Program-made: the position numbers and the translations under genes | NCBI GenBank assembly: GCA_001189095.1 | Contig: LFCK01000001.1 | Location: 248,001 to 312,000, forward strand | DNA: 64,000 nucleotides | From: Parcubacteria bacterium C7867-001 | Lineage (GTDB): Bacteria > Patescibacteria > Paceibacteria > UBA9973 > UBA2103 | Reading direction: 5' to 3' | In this document: in pieces, positions 7,481-17,234 of the stretch | Numbering within the stretch: position 1 is the stretch's first letter | Layout of the letters: each line of letters opens with the position of its first letter | The notes under the pieces: generated by a model | The model's input: the letters and a program-made list of their open reading frames with translations, nothing else | Database searches by the model: none | What the model was told of the DNA's origin: nothing

Positions 7481-7771
7481 CACGCCAGATTCAGGTTTGC
7501 GTTCTCCTGCTTTCGTTGGGTCCCCGCCAACAATGAACACATTACAGAGCTCCATGAGTTCGAGTGTAGGACAGCGACTTCCATCCCGTTTTGGAAAGTA
7601 GTGGTCCATATTCCCGCGGGTTGGCTCTAGCGAAAGGGCTGTGAGAATAAATTCCGCATCGCTTGAGTCGAACAGGGAGGTGTCTTGTATCAGGTAGACG
7701 GTTCGCCCATGAATCCTTCGACTTATCGCCCAGCGTCCACCTTCGACTGGCATAAGGTACTTGTCTGTCAT
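7478..7771 (-). CDS. Hypothetical protein, 97 aa
   Basis: Function not recognised. The ATG follows AGGAG (7782-7778 on the minus strand) by 6 nt. It is a soluble mixed alpha/beta protein with no motif I know. The message probably starts near 7903, giving a leader of about 130 nt that contains a strong hairpin (7792-7814) just before the SD. Confidence 0.7.
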   Translation of the reverse strand: MTDKYLMPVEGGRWAISRRIHGRTVYLIQDTSLFDSSDAEFILTALSLEPTRGNMDHYFPKRDGSRCPTLELMELCNVFIVGGDPTKAGERKPESGV

Positions 7772-7791
7772 CGTTCTCTCCTAAAACGAAC

Positions 7792-7814
7792 GGAGCCCGC
7801 ATCTGGCGGGCTCC
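7792..7814 (-). other. 5'-leader hairpin just upstream of an SD
   Basis: Stem ggagcccgc / gcgggctcc (9 bp, 5-nt loop) ending about 10 nt before the SD of the 97-aa gene. It resembles a terminator (GTTCGTTTT follows on the minus strand), so it could act as an attenuator or a protective leader hairpin. Confidence 0.6.
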
Positions 7815-7910
7815 GGTTCAGATATTTCTTTGAGGAGAATCATCCAAAACGCAACCCACCACGCGGGCTCGTTAGGACGACGACATTCTGTGCGAACGAA
7901 TTCATCTGCT

Positions 7911-7939
7911 CATTTAATCACTTCATGCACATTTGTAAA
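7911..7939 (-). promoter_or_regulatory. Minus-strand promoter for the 97-aa gene
   Basis: TTTACA (7939-7934), 17 nt, TAAATG (7916-7911). The same TAAATG -10 with 17-nt spacing is found in the minus-strand promoter at 60273-60245. Confidence 0.6.
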
Positions 7940-7986
7940 CTGCTCCGCCATAGACAGGGAGAATGCATAAGTGCTACGGTCAACGT

Positions 7987-8475
7987 ATGAAAGCGAAGGA
8001 GCAGCCGACACACATTGAGCGCATTGTTGCGTGGACAGGTTCCGTACCTTCGCTCGTTGTGCATACGGTAGCGTTTGCAGGAGCGTTCGCATTCGGACTA
8101 TGGGGAGCGGCGTCATGGGATACAGTGCTGCTCGTTCTTACAACTATCGTCTCGCTCGAAGCGATTTATCTTTCGCTGCTCATTCAAATTACCGTAAATC
8201 GACAAGCGCAGTCTATTAAGGAGATTGAGGAAGATATCGAAGAAGTGCAGGAAGACGTCGAGGAGATCAGCGAGGACATCGACGAGCTTCAGGAAGACGT
8301 GGAAGAAATGTCGGAAGATGTTGAAGAAATGCAGGAAGACATCGAGGAGATGACCGAGGAGGAACAAGAAGCGGACGCAATCGAAAAGCAGCACACCGCA
8401 AATCTCGAGCAGCTCACGCAGGACGTGAAAAAACTCCTGCTTGACCTTGAAGCGCTGAAAGCAGAGAAGAAATAA
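7987..8475 (+). CDS. DUF1003-like membrane protein with acidic heptad-repeat tail
   Basis: 162 aa. Residues 1-72 hold two membrane helices (about 20-40 and 45-69) ending in SLEAIYLSLLIQITVNRQ, the hallmark of DUF1003-like proteins. Residues 76-125 are an unbroken acidic heptad array of the type EDxEExx, repeated seven times or so, predicted to be a long coiled coil. The C-terminal part is also helical. Start: ATG 7987 is 6 nt after TACGGT (7975-7980), a leaderless arrangement; the longer frame from 7963 overlaps the -10. Confidence 0.8.
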   Translation: MKAKEQPTHIERIVAWTGSVPSLVVHTVAFAGAFAFGLWGAASWDTVLLVLTTIVSLEAIYLSLLIQITVNRQAQSIKEIEEDIEEVQEDVEEISEDIDELQEDVEEMSEDVEEMQEDIEEMTEEEQEADAIEKQHTANLEQLTQDVKKLLLDLEALKAEKK

Positions 8476-8545
8476 TCCCGCGCACGTCTTGCGAGCGAGC
8501 GCTTTTTCGTGGTATCACATAGTGTTCGAAAAGGAGAAAAGAAAA

Positions 8546-8842
8546 ATGGGAAGTCCCATTGCAGATGCTCGGTTTCAAAGTGTTTGGTCACGGAGAAATG
8601 ATCCCGTGCACCTACCGACAGCAGCCGAACGTGCGGCCGCAGAAGAGCGCAAGCTCGTCGACCGGCAAGAAGCAGCGCTTCGCACAAGCCTCAGAAGCCA
8701 GTTCGCCGTCGACGATCCGGTAACAACCATGGATGGTCGACACGGCACCATTTCCTTCATTACGAAGAATGGCTGCGCGACCGTTCTTTTCAAAAAAGGA
8801 AAACCGGAGAGTCATTCGCTCACGGTACTCACCAAACGGTGA
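8546..8842 (+). CDS. Hypothetical protein, 98 aa, KOW/SH3-like C-terminus
   Basis: ATG 8546 (MGSPIADARF) has AAAGGAG 10 nt upstream and is preferred over the 8489 frame. The middle is a charged helix. The C-terminal 45 residues (FAVDDPVTTMDGRHGTISFI and on) have the valine/glycine spacing of a small beta-barrel that reads VxxxDGxxGxI...VxF. That fits a KOW/SH3-like fold, but this is inference. Confidence 0.7.
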   Translation: MGSPIADARFQSVWSRRNDPVHLPTAAERAAAEERKLVDRQEAALRTSLRSQFAVDDPVTTMDGRHGTISFITKNGCATVLFKKGKPESHSLTVLTKR

Positions 8843-8861
8843 ATTAATTCTTGAATCAACG

Positions 8862-8891
8862 AAGCCCGCCGAGAATCGGCGGGCTTTATTT
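8862..8891. terminator. Bidirectional terminator
   Basis: Stem aagcccgccga / tcggcgggctt (8862-8872 / 8876-8886), then TATTTTT. The right arm touches the stop codon of the convergent YtxH gene. Confidence 0.85.
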
Positions 8892-9128
8892 TTCCTCGCC
8901 GCGCAAATCCTCGACGACGTCCTCGTACGCATTTTCTACGCGATCCTTTACGTCGGCGACTTTTTCCTCGGTTTTCTCTTTAACCGATTCAAACCATTTC
9001 TCCATCTTTTTCCGTCGCTGCTGGCCTTCTGGGCCGTAGAGGAAGAAGCTGCCGATGGTTGCCGTAACAGCGGCGCCAAGAAGGAATCCGAGTGCTGTGT
9101 TCTCTCCAGAGTGGTGGTGCTTATGCAT
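8886..9128 (-). CDS. YtxH-like protein
   Basis: 80 aa. After a His-rich start (MHKHHHSGENTALGFLLGAA) comes the short glycine/alanine membrane helix of YtxH proteins and the GPEGQQRRKKMEKW motif, then an amphipathic charged helix. YtxH proteins are small general-stress membrane proteins of unclear role. The long frame starting at 9317 overlaps the preceding gene in another frame, so ATG 9128 is used. It lies 13 nt after the stop of the gene at 9142-9393; the two form an operon. Confidence 0.8.
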   Translation of the reverse strand: MHKHHHSGENTALGFLLGAAVTATIGSFFLYGPEGQQRRKKMEKWFESVKEKTEEKVADVKDRVENAYEDVVEDLRGEEK

Positions 9129-9141
9129 AAGGGTGTTTTGT

Positions 9142-9393
9142 TTATTTTCTGCCGGTAAAGAATTCACGAACAGCAATGAACGGTATCCTGCTTGCAAAAC
9201 GTATGACACGCATTGCCTGCTTGCGTCCGCGGGCGAACAAGCCGATTTCCGCACGCACTTCTTCCGCGAGACTGCGTAGCGCTTGCGCTGCTTTAATCGC
9301 GTGATACGCGACGGCAACAGAGGCGATCGTTACGACAATCACGCCTGTTGCCGTGATCGCGAAAAAAGTTTGCAAGAGATGCGAATCCGTCAC
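9142..9393 (-). CDS. Small membrane protein with amphipathic tail, GTG start
   Basis: 83 aa, start GTG 9393. A membrane helix (ATGVIVVTIASVAVAYHAI) is followed by a helical, basic region. TAGAGT (9406-9401 on the minus strand) ends 7 nt before the GTG with no SD, so the message is probably leaderless; the frame from 9456 would begin upstream of this -10. Together with the YtxH gene it encodes two small helical membrane proteins, possibly partners. Function unknown. Confidence 0.7.
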   Translation of the reverse strand: MTDSHLLQTFFAITATGVIVVTIASVAVAYHAIKAAQALRSLAEEVRAEIGLFARGRKQAMRVIRFASRIPFIAVREFFTGRK

Positions 9394-9449
9394 AGAGGTA
9401 ACTCTACCGAAGGGGTAGTGAAGGCTGCATGAGCGTCTTTCAAAGAAGA

Positions 9450-9479
9450 TTGACAAATACTGAATTTATAGTTTATAAT
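9450..9479 (+). promoter_or_regulatory. Consensus promoter for the HD gene at 9539
   Basis: TTGACA (9450-9455), 18 nt, TATAAT (9474-9479): both hexamers are perfect. Confidence 0.9.
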
Positions 9480-9493
9480 TAAACTTAGACGTT

Positions 9494-9520
9494 CTGCGGT
9501 TCGGATGTTCCGGACCGCAG
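9494..9520 (+). other. 5'-leader hairpin of the HD gene
   Basis: 11-bp stem (9494-9504 with 9510-9520, one G-U) with a 5-nt loop, starting about 8 nt after the predicted transcription start and ending 5 nt before the AGGAGG SD. No T-run follows, so it is not a terminator. Confidence 0.75.
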
Positions 9521-9538
9521 AGCGCAGGAGGCACTCAA

Positions 9539-10375
9539 ATGCATCTTGAAGATCAACGTATTTGCTCGCATGCGAGCAAAAGTGCGCTCGGGCTCATCGA
9601 GATCCGCTACGAAGCGGGGTTATCGAAAAACCGGTTGCCGTATCACAGTCGTTGGCATACCGAAAGCGTGATTCGTCGCGCTGCAATGATCGCTGATGCA
9701 ATTTGCGTCGACGATCGTTCAAAAATGCTCGCTCATGTCGCGGCAGCTTTCCACGACGTCGTTCACGAGCGTGGCGCACCTCAAGGCGAGAATGAATGGC
9801 AGTCGGTCGTCGACTTCCAGTTCTGGGTCCCTTCGCTTGCGCTCATTGAAGCCAAGCTTTCGGATGCCGAGCAAGCGCTCGTCAAAGAAGCGATTCTCGC
9901 GACCAGTGTGTCGTGGAGTGCTGAGCACCAGACGATCATTCAGCCAAATCTCATGCCGGACTCGGATCCGGTAGTGCGAGCGGTTGCGATGGCCGATATC
10001 GGGAGCCCCGGCATGGAGCCGGACGATTTCGAGAAAGGCAGCGATCTTCTGTTCGCAGAACGCGAGACAGATATTATGCTGGCGCTCGAACTTTCCGATG
10101 GTCAGGACTGGGTTCCGAAGCCGCTGCAGAATGAGTATATTGCCCGCTACGTGAAGTGGAAGGAAACGCAGCTTTTGTTCGCGAAGAGCCGCAAGGCACT
10201 TTTCGAAACGGAGCTCGGCAACCTTGCTGACGGCCGCAATCGAATGCGAGCGCTATTCTCCCACTTCGACGAATCGATCGATATTGCGGACAATCACGTC
10301 TTGCGTGCTCGGACGATTCGTTTCGACGAGCTCGCGGCGCTCCTTATGCCGAACAAGTTCTCGGCTGAGGCGTAA
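9539..10375 (+). CDS. HD-superfamily hydrolase
   Basis: 278 aa. YHSRWHTE (H36, H40) and AAAFHDVVHE (H72-D73) are the metal-binding elements of small HD-domain phosphohydrolases, with a later MADIG aspartate. The pattern YH..WHT..V resembles predicted HD-type nucleotide hydrolases. The substrate is unknown. The AGGAGG SD is 7 nt before ATG 9539. It is a single-gene unit with a perfect consensus promoter, a leader hairpin and a strong terminator, so likely well expressed. Confidence 0.8.
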   Translation: MHLEDQRICSHASKSALGLIEIRYEAGLSKNRLPYHSRWHTESVIRRAAMIADAICVDDRSKMLAHVAAAFHDVVHERGAPQGENEWQSVVDFQFWVPSLALIEAKLSDAEQALVKEAILATSVSWSAEHQTIIQPNLMPDSDPVVRAVAMADIGSPGMEPDDFEKGSDLLFAERETDIMLALELSDGQDWVPKPLQNEYIARYVKWKETQLLFAKSRKALFETELGNLADGRNRMRALFSHFDESIDIADNHVLRARTIRFDELAALLMPNKFSAEA

Positions 10376-10396
10376 TCGTCCCGCAAGTAAATGCAG

Positions 10397-10428
10397 AAAC
10401 CCCGCGCCAAAGGCGCGGGGTTTTTCTT
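10397..10428. terminator. Bidirectional terminator
   Basis: Stem aaaccccgcgcc / ggcgcggggttt (10397-10408 / 10412-10423), then TTCTTT. The other side abuts the stop of the convergent CPBP gene. Confidence 0.88.
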
Positions 10429-11321
10429 TATCCATACCGGTAGGCAGTCACTTTCTTGAAGCCATACCGCAGGACATGGACCATGATGTCGTAGAGAGCG
10501 TGCACGATGATCGCGACGAAGATGCCGTAGTTCACGGTCGCAAACATGAGGACGCATCCTGCGTACCATGAGTTCACGGCCCCCAAGAGGCCTTGGTATT
10601 TGTGGCCATCTCGGAACCAGGCGTTCGCCGCAAACATTCCTATGATGAGCATGGCAGGCTCTTTTCCGTAGAACACGGGATGCATGAGCTTGAGTGTCAT
10701 GAAGTCCGCGATTGGATACAGGATGTTCTTGTAGATGAAGAACACCGGATCGTGGTTCAGCTTGAACACCGCCCAAACGACGAGCGCTGCGAGCCCTGTG
10801 AGGAGCAGGCGCCCGAGGAATGGTGCATCCATGTTTCGCAGGAAGAGCGAGATGAAGAAAATTACCCCGAGGCCAGCCGCAATAACGGCGACGACCCAGC
10901 CTGCAACACCCCAGAACCAATTGAAGACGACGAGCAGCAGCATGGCGTACATGACGCCGATGCCGCGGAACCACGCCTCTTCAAGGACACCTGCGCTCAC
11001 CGAGCGAAACATTCCCTCGACGAGCAGTCCTTCATCTTGCGACGGACGACTGTCTGAAAGTGTATCGGGCTTGAAGATATAGATTGCGCAGGACAAGCCC
11101 GCCCCACAGGCCAACAACGGCCAGAACCGGAGCACGTCGTGCGTCCAGTCCTTCGACAGATACAGGTAGGGGTAGATGAAGAATGTCGGCCAGAAGTGAT
11201 GGAGCACAAGCGCCCCAAGACCGCCGAACACGCAGAGAAGCAGCAAGAGAATTTTGACTGCCCAAACATTCACCAGCCGCTCGGTTTCTTGATCTCCTTC
11301 GAGATCGTCTTTGACGCTCAT
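10428..11321 (-). CDS. CPBP-family intramembrane glutamic endopeptidase
   Basis: 297 aa with about eight membrane helices. The CPBP (Abi, Rce1-like) motifs are present: EEAWFRG (paired glutamates and arginine) at about residues 113-119 and HALYDI (HxxxD) near the C-terminus. These proteases cleave prenylated proteins or process small peptides in other organisms; the target here is unknown. ATG 11321 follows GGAGGT. A minus-strand TTGACC/TTAAAT pair lies in the intergenic region shared with atpB. Confidence 0.85.
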   Translation of the reverse strand: MSVKDDLEGDQETERLVNVWAVKILLLLLCVFGGLGALVLHHFWPTFFIYPYLYLSKDWTHDVLRFWPLLACGAGLSCAIYIFKPDTLSDSRPSQDEGLLVEGMFRSVSAGVLEEAWFRGIGVMYAMLLLVVFNWFWGVAGWVVAVIAAGLGVIFFISLFLRNMDAPFLGRLLLTGLAALVVWAVFKLNHDPVFFIYKNILYPIADFMTLKLMHPVFYGKEPAMLIIGMFAANAWFRDGHKYQGLLGAVNSWYAGCVLMFATVNYGIFVAIIVHALYDIMVHVLRYGFKKVTAYRYG

Positions 11322-11426
11322 TGAGCACCTCCAAAAGATCAGTTGATGCTGAAAGCATTTAAATACACTTATACTATTTGGTCAAATTCTCTGCATACTC
11401 GAGCTGTTTTATGCTACAGTTCATCC

Positions 11427-12236
11427 ATGCACGAGGGTATCTCGATCCACCTCGCGCCTTTGGCGTTAGGTACTATTGCTGGTGTTGAATTCACGAACAC
11501 GCTCTTTACAGCGCTCGTGGTTTCCGTCCTGCTTGTCGTTTTTGCGTTCTTTGCGGGTCGGAAATTGAAGCTCAAGCCCTCAAAATTCCAGATCGTTATC
11601 GAGAGCCTGATCATGCTTCCGTACCAGTTTGCGAAAGACACGCTTGAAAACGACAAAGTAACCGAGCGGATTTACCCGCTTCTCCTCACGCTTTTTCTTT
11701 TTGTACTGTGCGTGAACTGGTTCGGACTCTTGCCGTTCGTTGCGGCGGTCGGCACCACCGGAATGGTGCATGGAGAACCAATGCTCATTCCATTCTTCTA
11801 TCCGGTTTCGACTGATCTCAACTTCACCCTCGCGCTCGCCATAATCGCGTTTGTCGCTATTGAATTCTTCGGTATCGCAGCGCTTGGTGTATGGAAATAC
11901 GGAGGGAAGTTCATCACCTTCGCATCACCGCTCGCGTTCATCACGGGCGTCATCGAGCTCATCTCTGAAGTCGCACGCATCATCACGTTCTCGTTCCGTC
12001 TCTTCGGCAACATTTTTGCAGGCAAGGTGCTTATCCTCGTCATCATGTTCTTCGTGCCGCTGTTCCTCCCGATACCATTCCTCGCCTTCGAGGTGTTCGT
12101 GGGCTTCATTCAAGCGGTCATTTTCGCGCTCCTCACGCTTTTCTTCGTGAAGATAGCGATTACGTCGCACGAGGAGGGGCATGACGAACATGCTGAAGCT
12201 TCGGGGGAAGTGACGCCTCATTCGGTTCCGGCATAG
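11427..12236 (+). CDS. atpB: F1Fo ATP synthase subunit a
   Basis: 269 aa, five or six membrane helices. The essential stator arginine lies in the helix ARIITFSFRLFGNIFAGK. It forms the proton half-channels against the c-ring. First gene of atpBEFHAGDC. ATG 11427 is used instead of the 11343 frame: TACAGT (11415-11420) ends 6 nt upstream, so the whole ATP synthase operon appears to start as a leaderless message. No atpI gene precedes it. Confidence 0.95.
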   Translation: MHEGISIHLAPLALGTIAGVEFTNTLFTALVVSVLLVVFAFFAGRKLKLKPSKFQIVIESLIMLPYQFAKDTLENDKVTERIYPLLLTLFLFVLCVNWFGLLPFVAAVGTTGMVHGEPMLIPFFYPVSTDLNFTLALAIIAFVAIEFFGIAALGVWKYGGKFITFASPLAFITGVIELISEVARIITFSFRLFGNIFAGKVLILVIMFFVPLFLPIPFLAFEVFVGFIQAVIFALLTLFFVKIAITSHEEGHDEHAEASGEVTPHSVPA

Positions 12237-12294
12237 CCGGTACGGGATGATGCATCACTCTCTCCGAGAGAGTTTAGAAAATCACGTAATCATT

Positions 12295-12522
12295 ATGGAA
12301 ATAGAAGGAATGAAAGCACTCGCCATGGCCATTGCCGTCGGTTTCGGCGTCATGGGTCCGGGCATCGGTATCGGCATCATCGCGGGCAACGCGCTTCAGG
12401 CAATCGGACGCAATCCGGAGGCTCAGAGCAAGATCGTTACCAACATGTTCATCGGTATCGTCTTCACCGAAGCACTTGCCATCTTTGCGCTTGTGGTCGG
12501 CTTCATTATTAAATTCACCTAA
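12295..12522 (+). CDS. atpE: F1Fo ATP synthase subunit c
   Basis: 75 aa hairpin of two helices. Polar loop GRNPEAQ at about residues 38-44 and the ion-carrying carboxylate E59 in FTEALAIF. The Na+-type signature (ES/T after the glutamate, Gln in helix 1) is absent, so proton coupling is inferred. ATG 12295 is preferred to 12247: the extension (MMHHSLRESLEN) is hydrophilic and unlike subunit c. Confidence 0.94.
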   Translation: MEIEGMKALAMAIAVGFGVMGPGIGIGIIAGNALQAIGRNPEAQSKIVTNMFIGIVFTEALAIFALVVGFIIKFT

Positions 12523-12544
12523 AGCACTGCTTTCTCGGTAACGT

Positions 12545-12994
12545 ATGGAATCAGTCTTAGGAGTCTTCGGCATCGACTGGCATCTCTTGTTCGCGCAAGG
12601 GGTGAACTTCCTCGTACTCGTTGCGCTTTTGACGTGGCTTCTCTATAAGCCGGTCTTGAAAATCGTCCGCGAACGCGAGGCGGTGATCGCAAAGGGCGTT
12701 GAGGATGCGGAAGCGGCGCAGGCCAAGCTCGCTGAGGCGGATACCGAGGTGCGCTCAAAACTCGTTACTGCTGAAACGGAAGCTGAGCGCGTGGTCGCAA
12801 CAGCACGTGAAGCAGCGAATGAAGAAAAGGCGCGTATCGTAAGCGATGCGAATGCTCGTGCTGCTGCGGCGCTCGCCGACAGCGAGGCACGCGCAAAAGA
12901 AGCGGCAGCGAAAGCGCTTCGTGACTCTGAAAAGGAGATCGCACGTCTTTCCGTGCTTGCTGCAGAAAAAGTCCTTCGAGAGAAGGCGAAATAA
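12545..12994 (+). CDS. atpF: F1Fo ATP synthase subunit b
   Basis: 149 aa. One N-terminal membrane helix (about residues 13-31), then the YKPVLKIVREREAVIAKG element typical of subunit b, and a long alanine/glutamate-rich dimerising helix. It forms the peripheral stalk. It lies 22 nt after atpE and 2 nt before atpH. Confidence 0.93.
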   Translation: MESVLGVFGIDWHLLFAQGVNFLVLVALLTWLLYKPVLKIVREREAVIAKGVEDAEAAQAKLAEADTEVRSKLVTAETEAERVVATAREAANEEKARIVSDANARAAAALADSEARAKEAAAKALRDSEKEIARLSVLAAEKVLREKAK

Positions 12995-12996
12995 TC

Positions 12997-13362
12997 ATGG
13001 AAAAGGAGTACGCGCACGCTATCGCTCGATCGCTTACGGCCGGAGCTGATGAAAAGAAGCTCTTCGATGGTCTTATGCGTCACCTGAAGAGCGTTGGTCG
13101 CGTGAAGCTCCTTCCAAGAATTCTTCGCGAGTTGAAACGAGATCTCGTTCGTGCGAGCGCACACGCGCCGCACGTCGAAGCTGCTTCTGAGGACGATGCT
13201 GCTGCAGCGAAGAAAGCAGCTGCGAGCGTTGGTATTGCCGTGAAGAAAGTCGAAGTGAATCCATCGCTCATCATGGGCTGGCGCGCTCGTCTCGGGAGTT
13301 CGCTCGTCGATGTGTCGGCGAAACGTGCGCTCATAGATATTTATCGGAACATTACAAACTAG
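12997..13362 (+). CDS. atpH: F1Fo ATP synthase subunit delta, short form
   Basis: 121 aa against about 175-180 in E. coli. The C-terminal part (PSLIMGWRARLGSSLVDVSA) matches the conserved end of delta that binds subunit b. The N-terminal helical domain is reduced. It links F1 to the stator stalk. Assignment rests on position between b and alpha plus the C-terminal block. Confidence 0.88.
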   Translation: MEKEYAHAIARSLTAGADEKKLFDGLMRHLKSVGRVKLLPRILRELKRDLVRASAHAPHVEAASEDDAAAAKKAAASVGIAVKKVEVNPSLIMGWRARLGSSLVDVSAKRALIDIYRNITN

Positions 13363-13364
13363 GT

Positions 13365-14912
13365 ATGGAGAGCATTATCAAGAAAATCGAAGAAGAAATC
13401 GCAGGGTTCGCACCGAAAGGCGGCAGCGAAGAAGTAGGCATCGTGCGCGCAGCTGGCGACGGCATCGCGGAAATCGATGGCCTCGATAACGCGGTCATGA
13501 ACGAAATGGTGCTGTTCGATCCGACGTTCGACCGAACGCTCGAAGAGGCGCTTAAGGACGATACGCAGGTATACGGCCTCGTCTTGAACCTTGAAGAGGA
13601 CGGTGTTCGCGCCGTCATTCTCGGTGATGCCACCAAAGTGTACGAAGGTATGCTCGTGCGCCGTCTCGGACGCTTGCTCTCCATCCCTGTCGGTGATTCG
13701 CTCATCGGACGCGTCGTCAATCCTCTCGGAGAACCGGTTGACGGAAAGGGTCCGCTCGCAAAGACGGTCTTGAAGCCGATTGAGCGCGAAGCATACGGCG
13801 TGATGGATCGTGCGCCGGTGAAGCAGCCGCTTCACACGGGCATTAAGTCAATTGACGCGATGATTCCGATTGGTCGTGGTCAGCGCGAGCTCATCATCGG
13901 TGACCGCGGAACCGGAAAGACCACCGTCGTTATCGACGCCATCATCAATCAGAAATCAGAGCCGGTAGAAACGCGCCCTATTTGCGTGTATGTCGCTATC
14001 GGCCAGAAGGAAAGCAAGACGGCGAAGCTTGTTGCCGAGCTCGAAGCGCGCGGCGCGATGGAGTATTCCGTGGTCGTCACAGCCTCTGCGTCGAGTCCAG
14101 CAGCCTTCCAGTATCTCGCACCGTTTGCGGGTGCAACCATCGGCGAATTCTTCATGGACGCAGGGAAGGACGCGCTCGTCGTGTACGACGACCTTTCTAA
14201 ACAGGCAGTCGCGTACCGCCAGATGTCGCTCCTCCTTCGTCGCCCGCCAGGTCGTGAAGCGTATCCGGGCGATGTGTTCTACCTCCACTCCCGTCTTCTT
14301 GAGCGCGCAGCAAAGCTTTCGCCTGAAAAGGGCGGCGGCTCCTTGACCGCGCTTCCTATTATTGAGACGCAGGACAACGATATCTCGGCGTACATTCCGA
14401 CGAACGTGATTTCCATTACGGACGGTCAGATGTTCCTTGAGACGAACCTCTTTAACCAAGGCTTCCGTCCAGCTATCAACGTCGGTAACTCAGTGTCTCG
14501 CGTGGGTTCCGCAGCTCAGACCAAGGCGATGAAGAAGGTTGCTGGAAAGATTAAGCTCGAACTCGCGCAGTTCCGCGAACTCGAAGCCTTCATGCAATTT
14601 TCTTCGGACCTCGATGCAGAAACCAAAAAGCGCATCGATTCCGGTAAGCGCATGACGGAAATCTTGAAGCAGAAGAACGGCGAGCCGATTCCGTTTGAGC
14701 TTGAAGCAGCAATCATCTTCGCTGCAACGAACGGCTACTTCGATTCGTTCGCTCCGGAAAAGACAGCGGCAGAAGAGGAAAAAATGCAGGACTTCCTTCG
14801 CCGCGAAGCAAACGATGTGCTTGAAGAAATAAAGTCGTCGAAAGAAATCGGCGAGGATACGGAGAAGAAGCTCCGTTCTGCGCTCGAGAAGTTCGTCGCG
14901 CGCGCTTCCTAA
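13365..14912 (+). CDS. atpA: F1Fo ATP synthase subunit alpha
   Basis: 515 aa, full length. The P-loop GDRGTGKTT is at about residues 178-186. The non-catalytic nucleotide-site features are present, and the region around NVGNSVSRVGSAAQ carries the arginine-finger context. It forms the alpha3beta3 head. Begins 2 nt after atpH. Confidence 0.97.
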   Translation: MESIIKKIEEEIAGFAPKGGSEEVGIVRAAGDGIAEIDGLDNAVMNEMVLFDPTFDRTLEEALKDDTQVYGLVLNLEEDGVRAVILGDATKVYEGMLVRRLGRLLSIPVGDSLIGRVVNPLGEPVDGKGPLAKTVLKPIEREAYGVMDRAPVKQPLHTGIKSIDAMIPIGRGQRELIIGDRGTGKTTVVIDAIINQKSEPVETRPICVYVAIGQKESKTAKLVAELEARGAMEYSVVVTASASSPAAFQYLAPFAGATIGEFFMDAGKDALVVYDDLSKQAVAYRQMSLLLRRPPGREAYPGDVFYLHSRLLERAAKLSPEKGGGSLTALPIIETQDNDISAYIPTNVISITDGQMFLETNLFNQGFRPAINVGNSVSRVGSAAQTKAMKKVAGKIKLELAQFRELEAFMQFSSDLDAETKKRIDSGKRMTEILKQKNGEPIPFELEAAIIFAATNGYFDSFAPEKTAAEEEKMQDFLRREANDVLEEIKSSKEIGEDTEKKLRSALEKFVARAS

Positions 14913-14918
14913 TCAACA

Positions 14919-15827
14919 ATGGCGCTAAAAGACATTAAAAACAAAATAGCTTCGACCAATCGCACGCATAAAGTGACGCGTGCGATGGAAGCGGTGTCGG
15001 CGGTGAAGATGCGTAATACGCAGCAGGCAGCGTTCAAAGGGCGTCCGTACGCTCGCGCAGCGCTTTCTATCCTTGCGCGTCTCTCGGGAAGTGCGGATCT
15101 CAAAAAGCATCCGCTTACGCAAGTGCGTCCAGTAAAAAAGACTGCGCTGGTCGTCATGACGAGCGATAAGGGTCTTGCCGGTGGCCTCAACTCGGGCGTC
15201 ATCAAGGCAGCACAGCGAGAAATCGGCGAGAAGAAAAAGGAAGAGGTCGTTATCTTCGCGTATGGCCGCAAAGGCGAGGAATATTTCTCGCGCCGCGGCT
15301 ACACAATTGCAAAAGCGATAGAGAATAAGCGCGACGACATTCCGCTTTCGGTGATGGAAGAGCTTTCTCGCGAGCTTTCAGCGGGCTTCCTTGCGGGAGA
15401 CTACGATGAAGTGAAGGCTGCTTACAGCAACTTCAAATCGACCTTCGAGCAGATTCCAACACTCCGCCCGCTACTTCCGCTTTCGGTTGAAGCGGTTGCG
15501 GAACTCGTGAAGGATATTCAGCCTATTAAAGGAAAGTGGGCGGAGCAGGCACCTATCGAATCGCCTTCAGCGTATGAAGTCGAGCCGTCGGGTGAGGAAG
15601 TACTCGGCGTGCTCATCCCGAAGCTTGTCGCCGTATCGCTCTACCACATGCTGCTGGAAGGGAAGGCGTCTGAGCATTCAGCTCGCATGGTCGCGATGAA
15701 GAATGCGTCGGATAAATCGAAGGAGGTCGCGCATAACTTCACCCGCCTTTACAACAAGATCCGTCAGGCCGCGATTACTCGCGAAGTGTCGGAAATTGTG
15801 TCAGGCCGCGAAGCGCTTGCTTCATAA
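14919..15827 (+). CDS. atpG: F1Fo ATP synthase subunit gamma
   Basis: 302 aa. N-terminal rotor helix (IKNKIASTNRTHKVTRAMEA) and C-terminal helix (ASEHSARMVAMKNASDKSKE) are the conserved central-shaft helices. Rotary shaft of F1. Starts 6 nt after atpA. Confidence 0.96.
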   Translation: MALKDIKNKIASTNRTHKVTRAMEAVSAVKMRNTQQAAFKGRPYARAALSILARLSGSADLKKHPLTQVRPVKKTALVVMTSDKGLAGGLNSGVIKAAQREIGEKKKEEVVIFAYGRKGEEYFSRRGYTIAKAIENKRDDIPLSVMEELSRELSAGFLAGDYDEVKAAYSNFKSTFEQIPTLRPLLPLSVEAVAELVKDIQPIKGKWAEQAPIESPSAYEVEPSGEEVLGVLIPKLVAVSLYHMLLEGKASEHSARMVAMKNASDKSKEVAHNFTRLYNKIRQAAITREVSEIVSGREALAS

Positions 15828-15858
15828 TTAGTAACCAAGTACGTTAGAAATAATCTTT

Positions 15859-17232
<1,374 letters not shown>

Positions 17233-17234
17233 CG

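Noticed and set aside
7840..7905. A 21-aa minus-strand frame (MNSFAQNVVVL...) followed by a hairpin.
   Set aside because: The promoter TTTACA/TAAATG puts the transcript start near 7903, so the ATG at 7905 would lie at or before the 5' end; no SD. Treated as leader sequence of the 97-aa gene.
8219..8365. Quasi-periodic gaag/gagg repeats that could be mistaken for a CRISPR-like or satellite array.
   Set aside because: They are in frame and encode the acidic heptads of the membrane protein; there are no unique spacers of constant length. No CRISPR array is seen in the window.
12295..12522. Sodium-driven ATP synthase.
   Set aside because: Subunit c has E59 followed by Ala and no helix-1 Gln, so the Na+ ligand set is missing.
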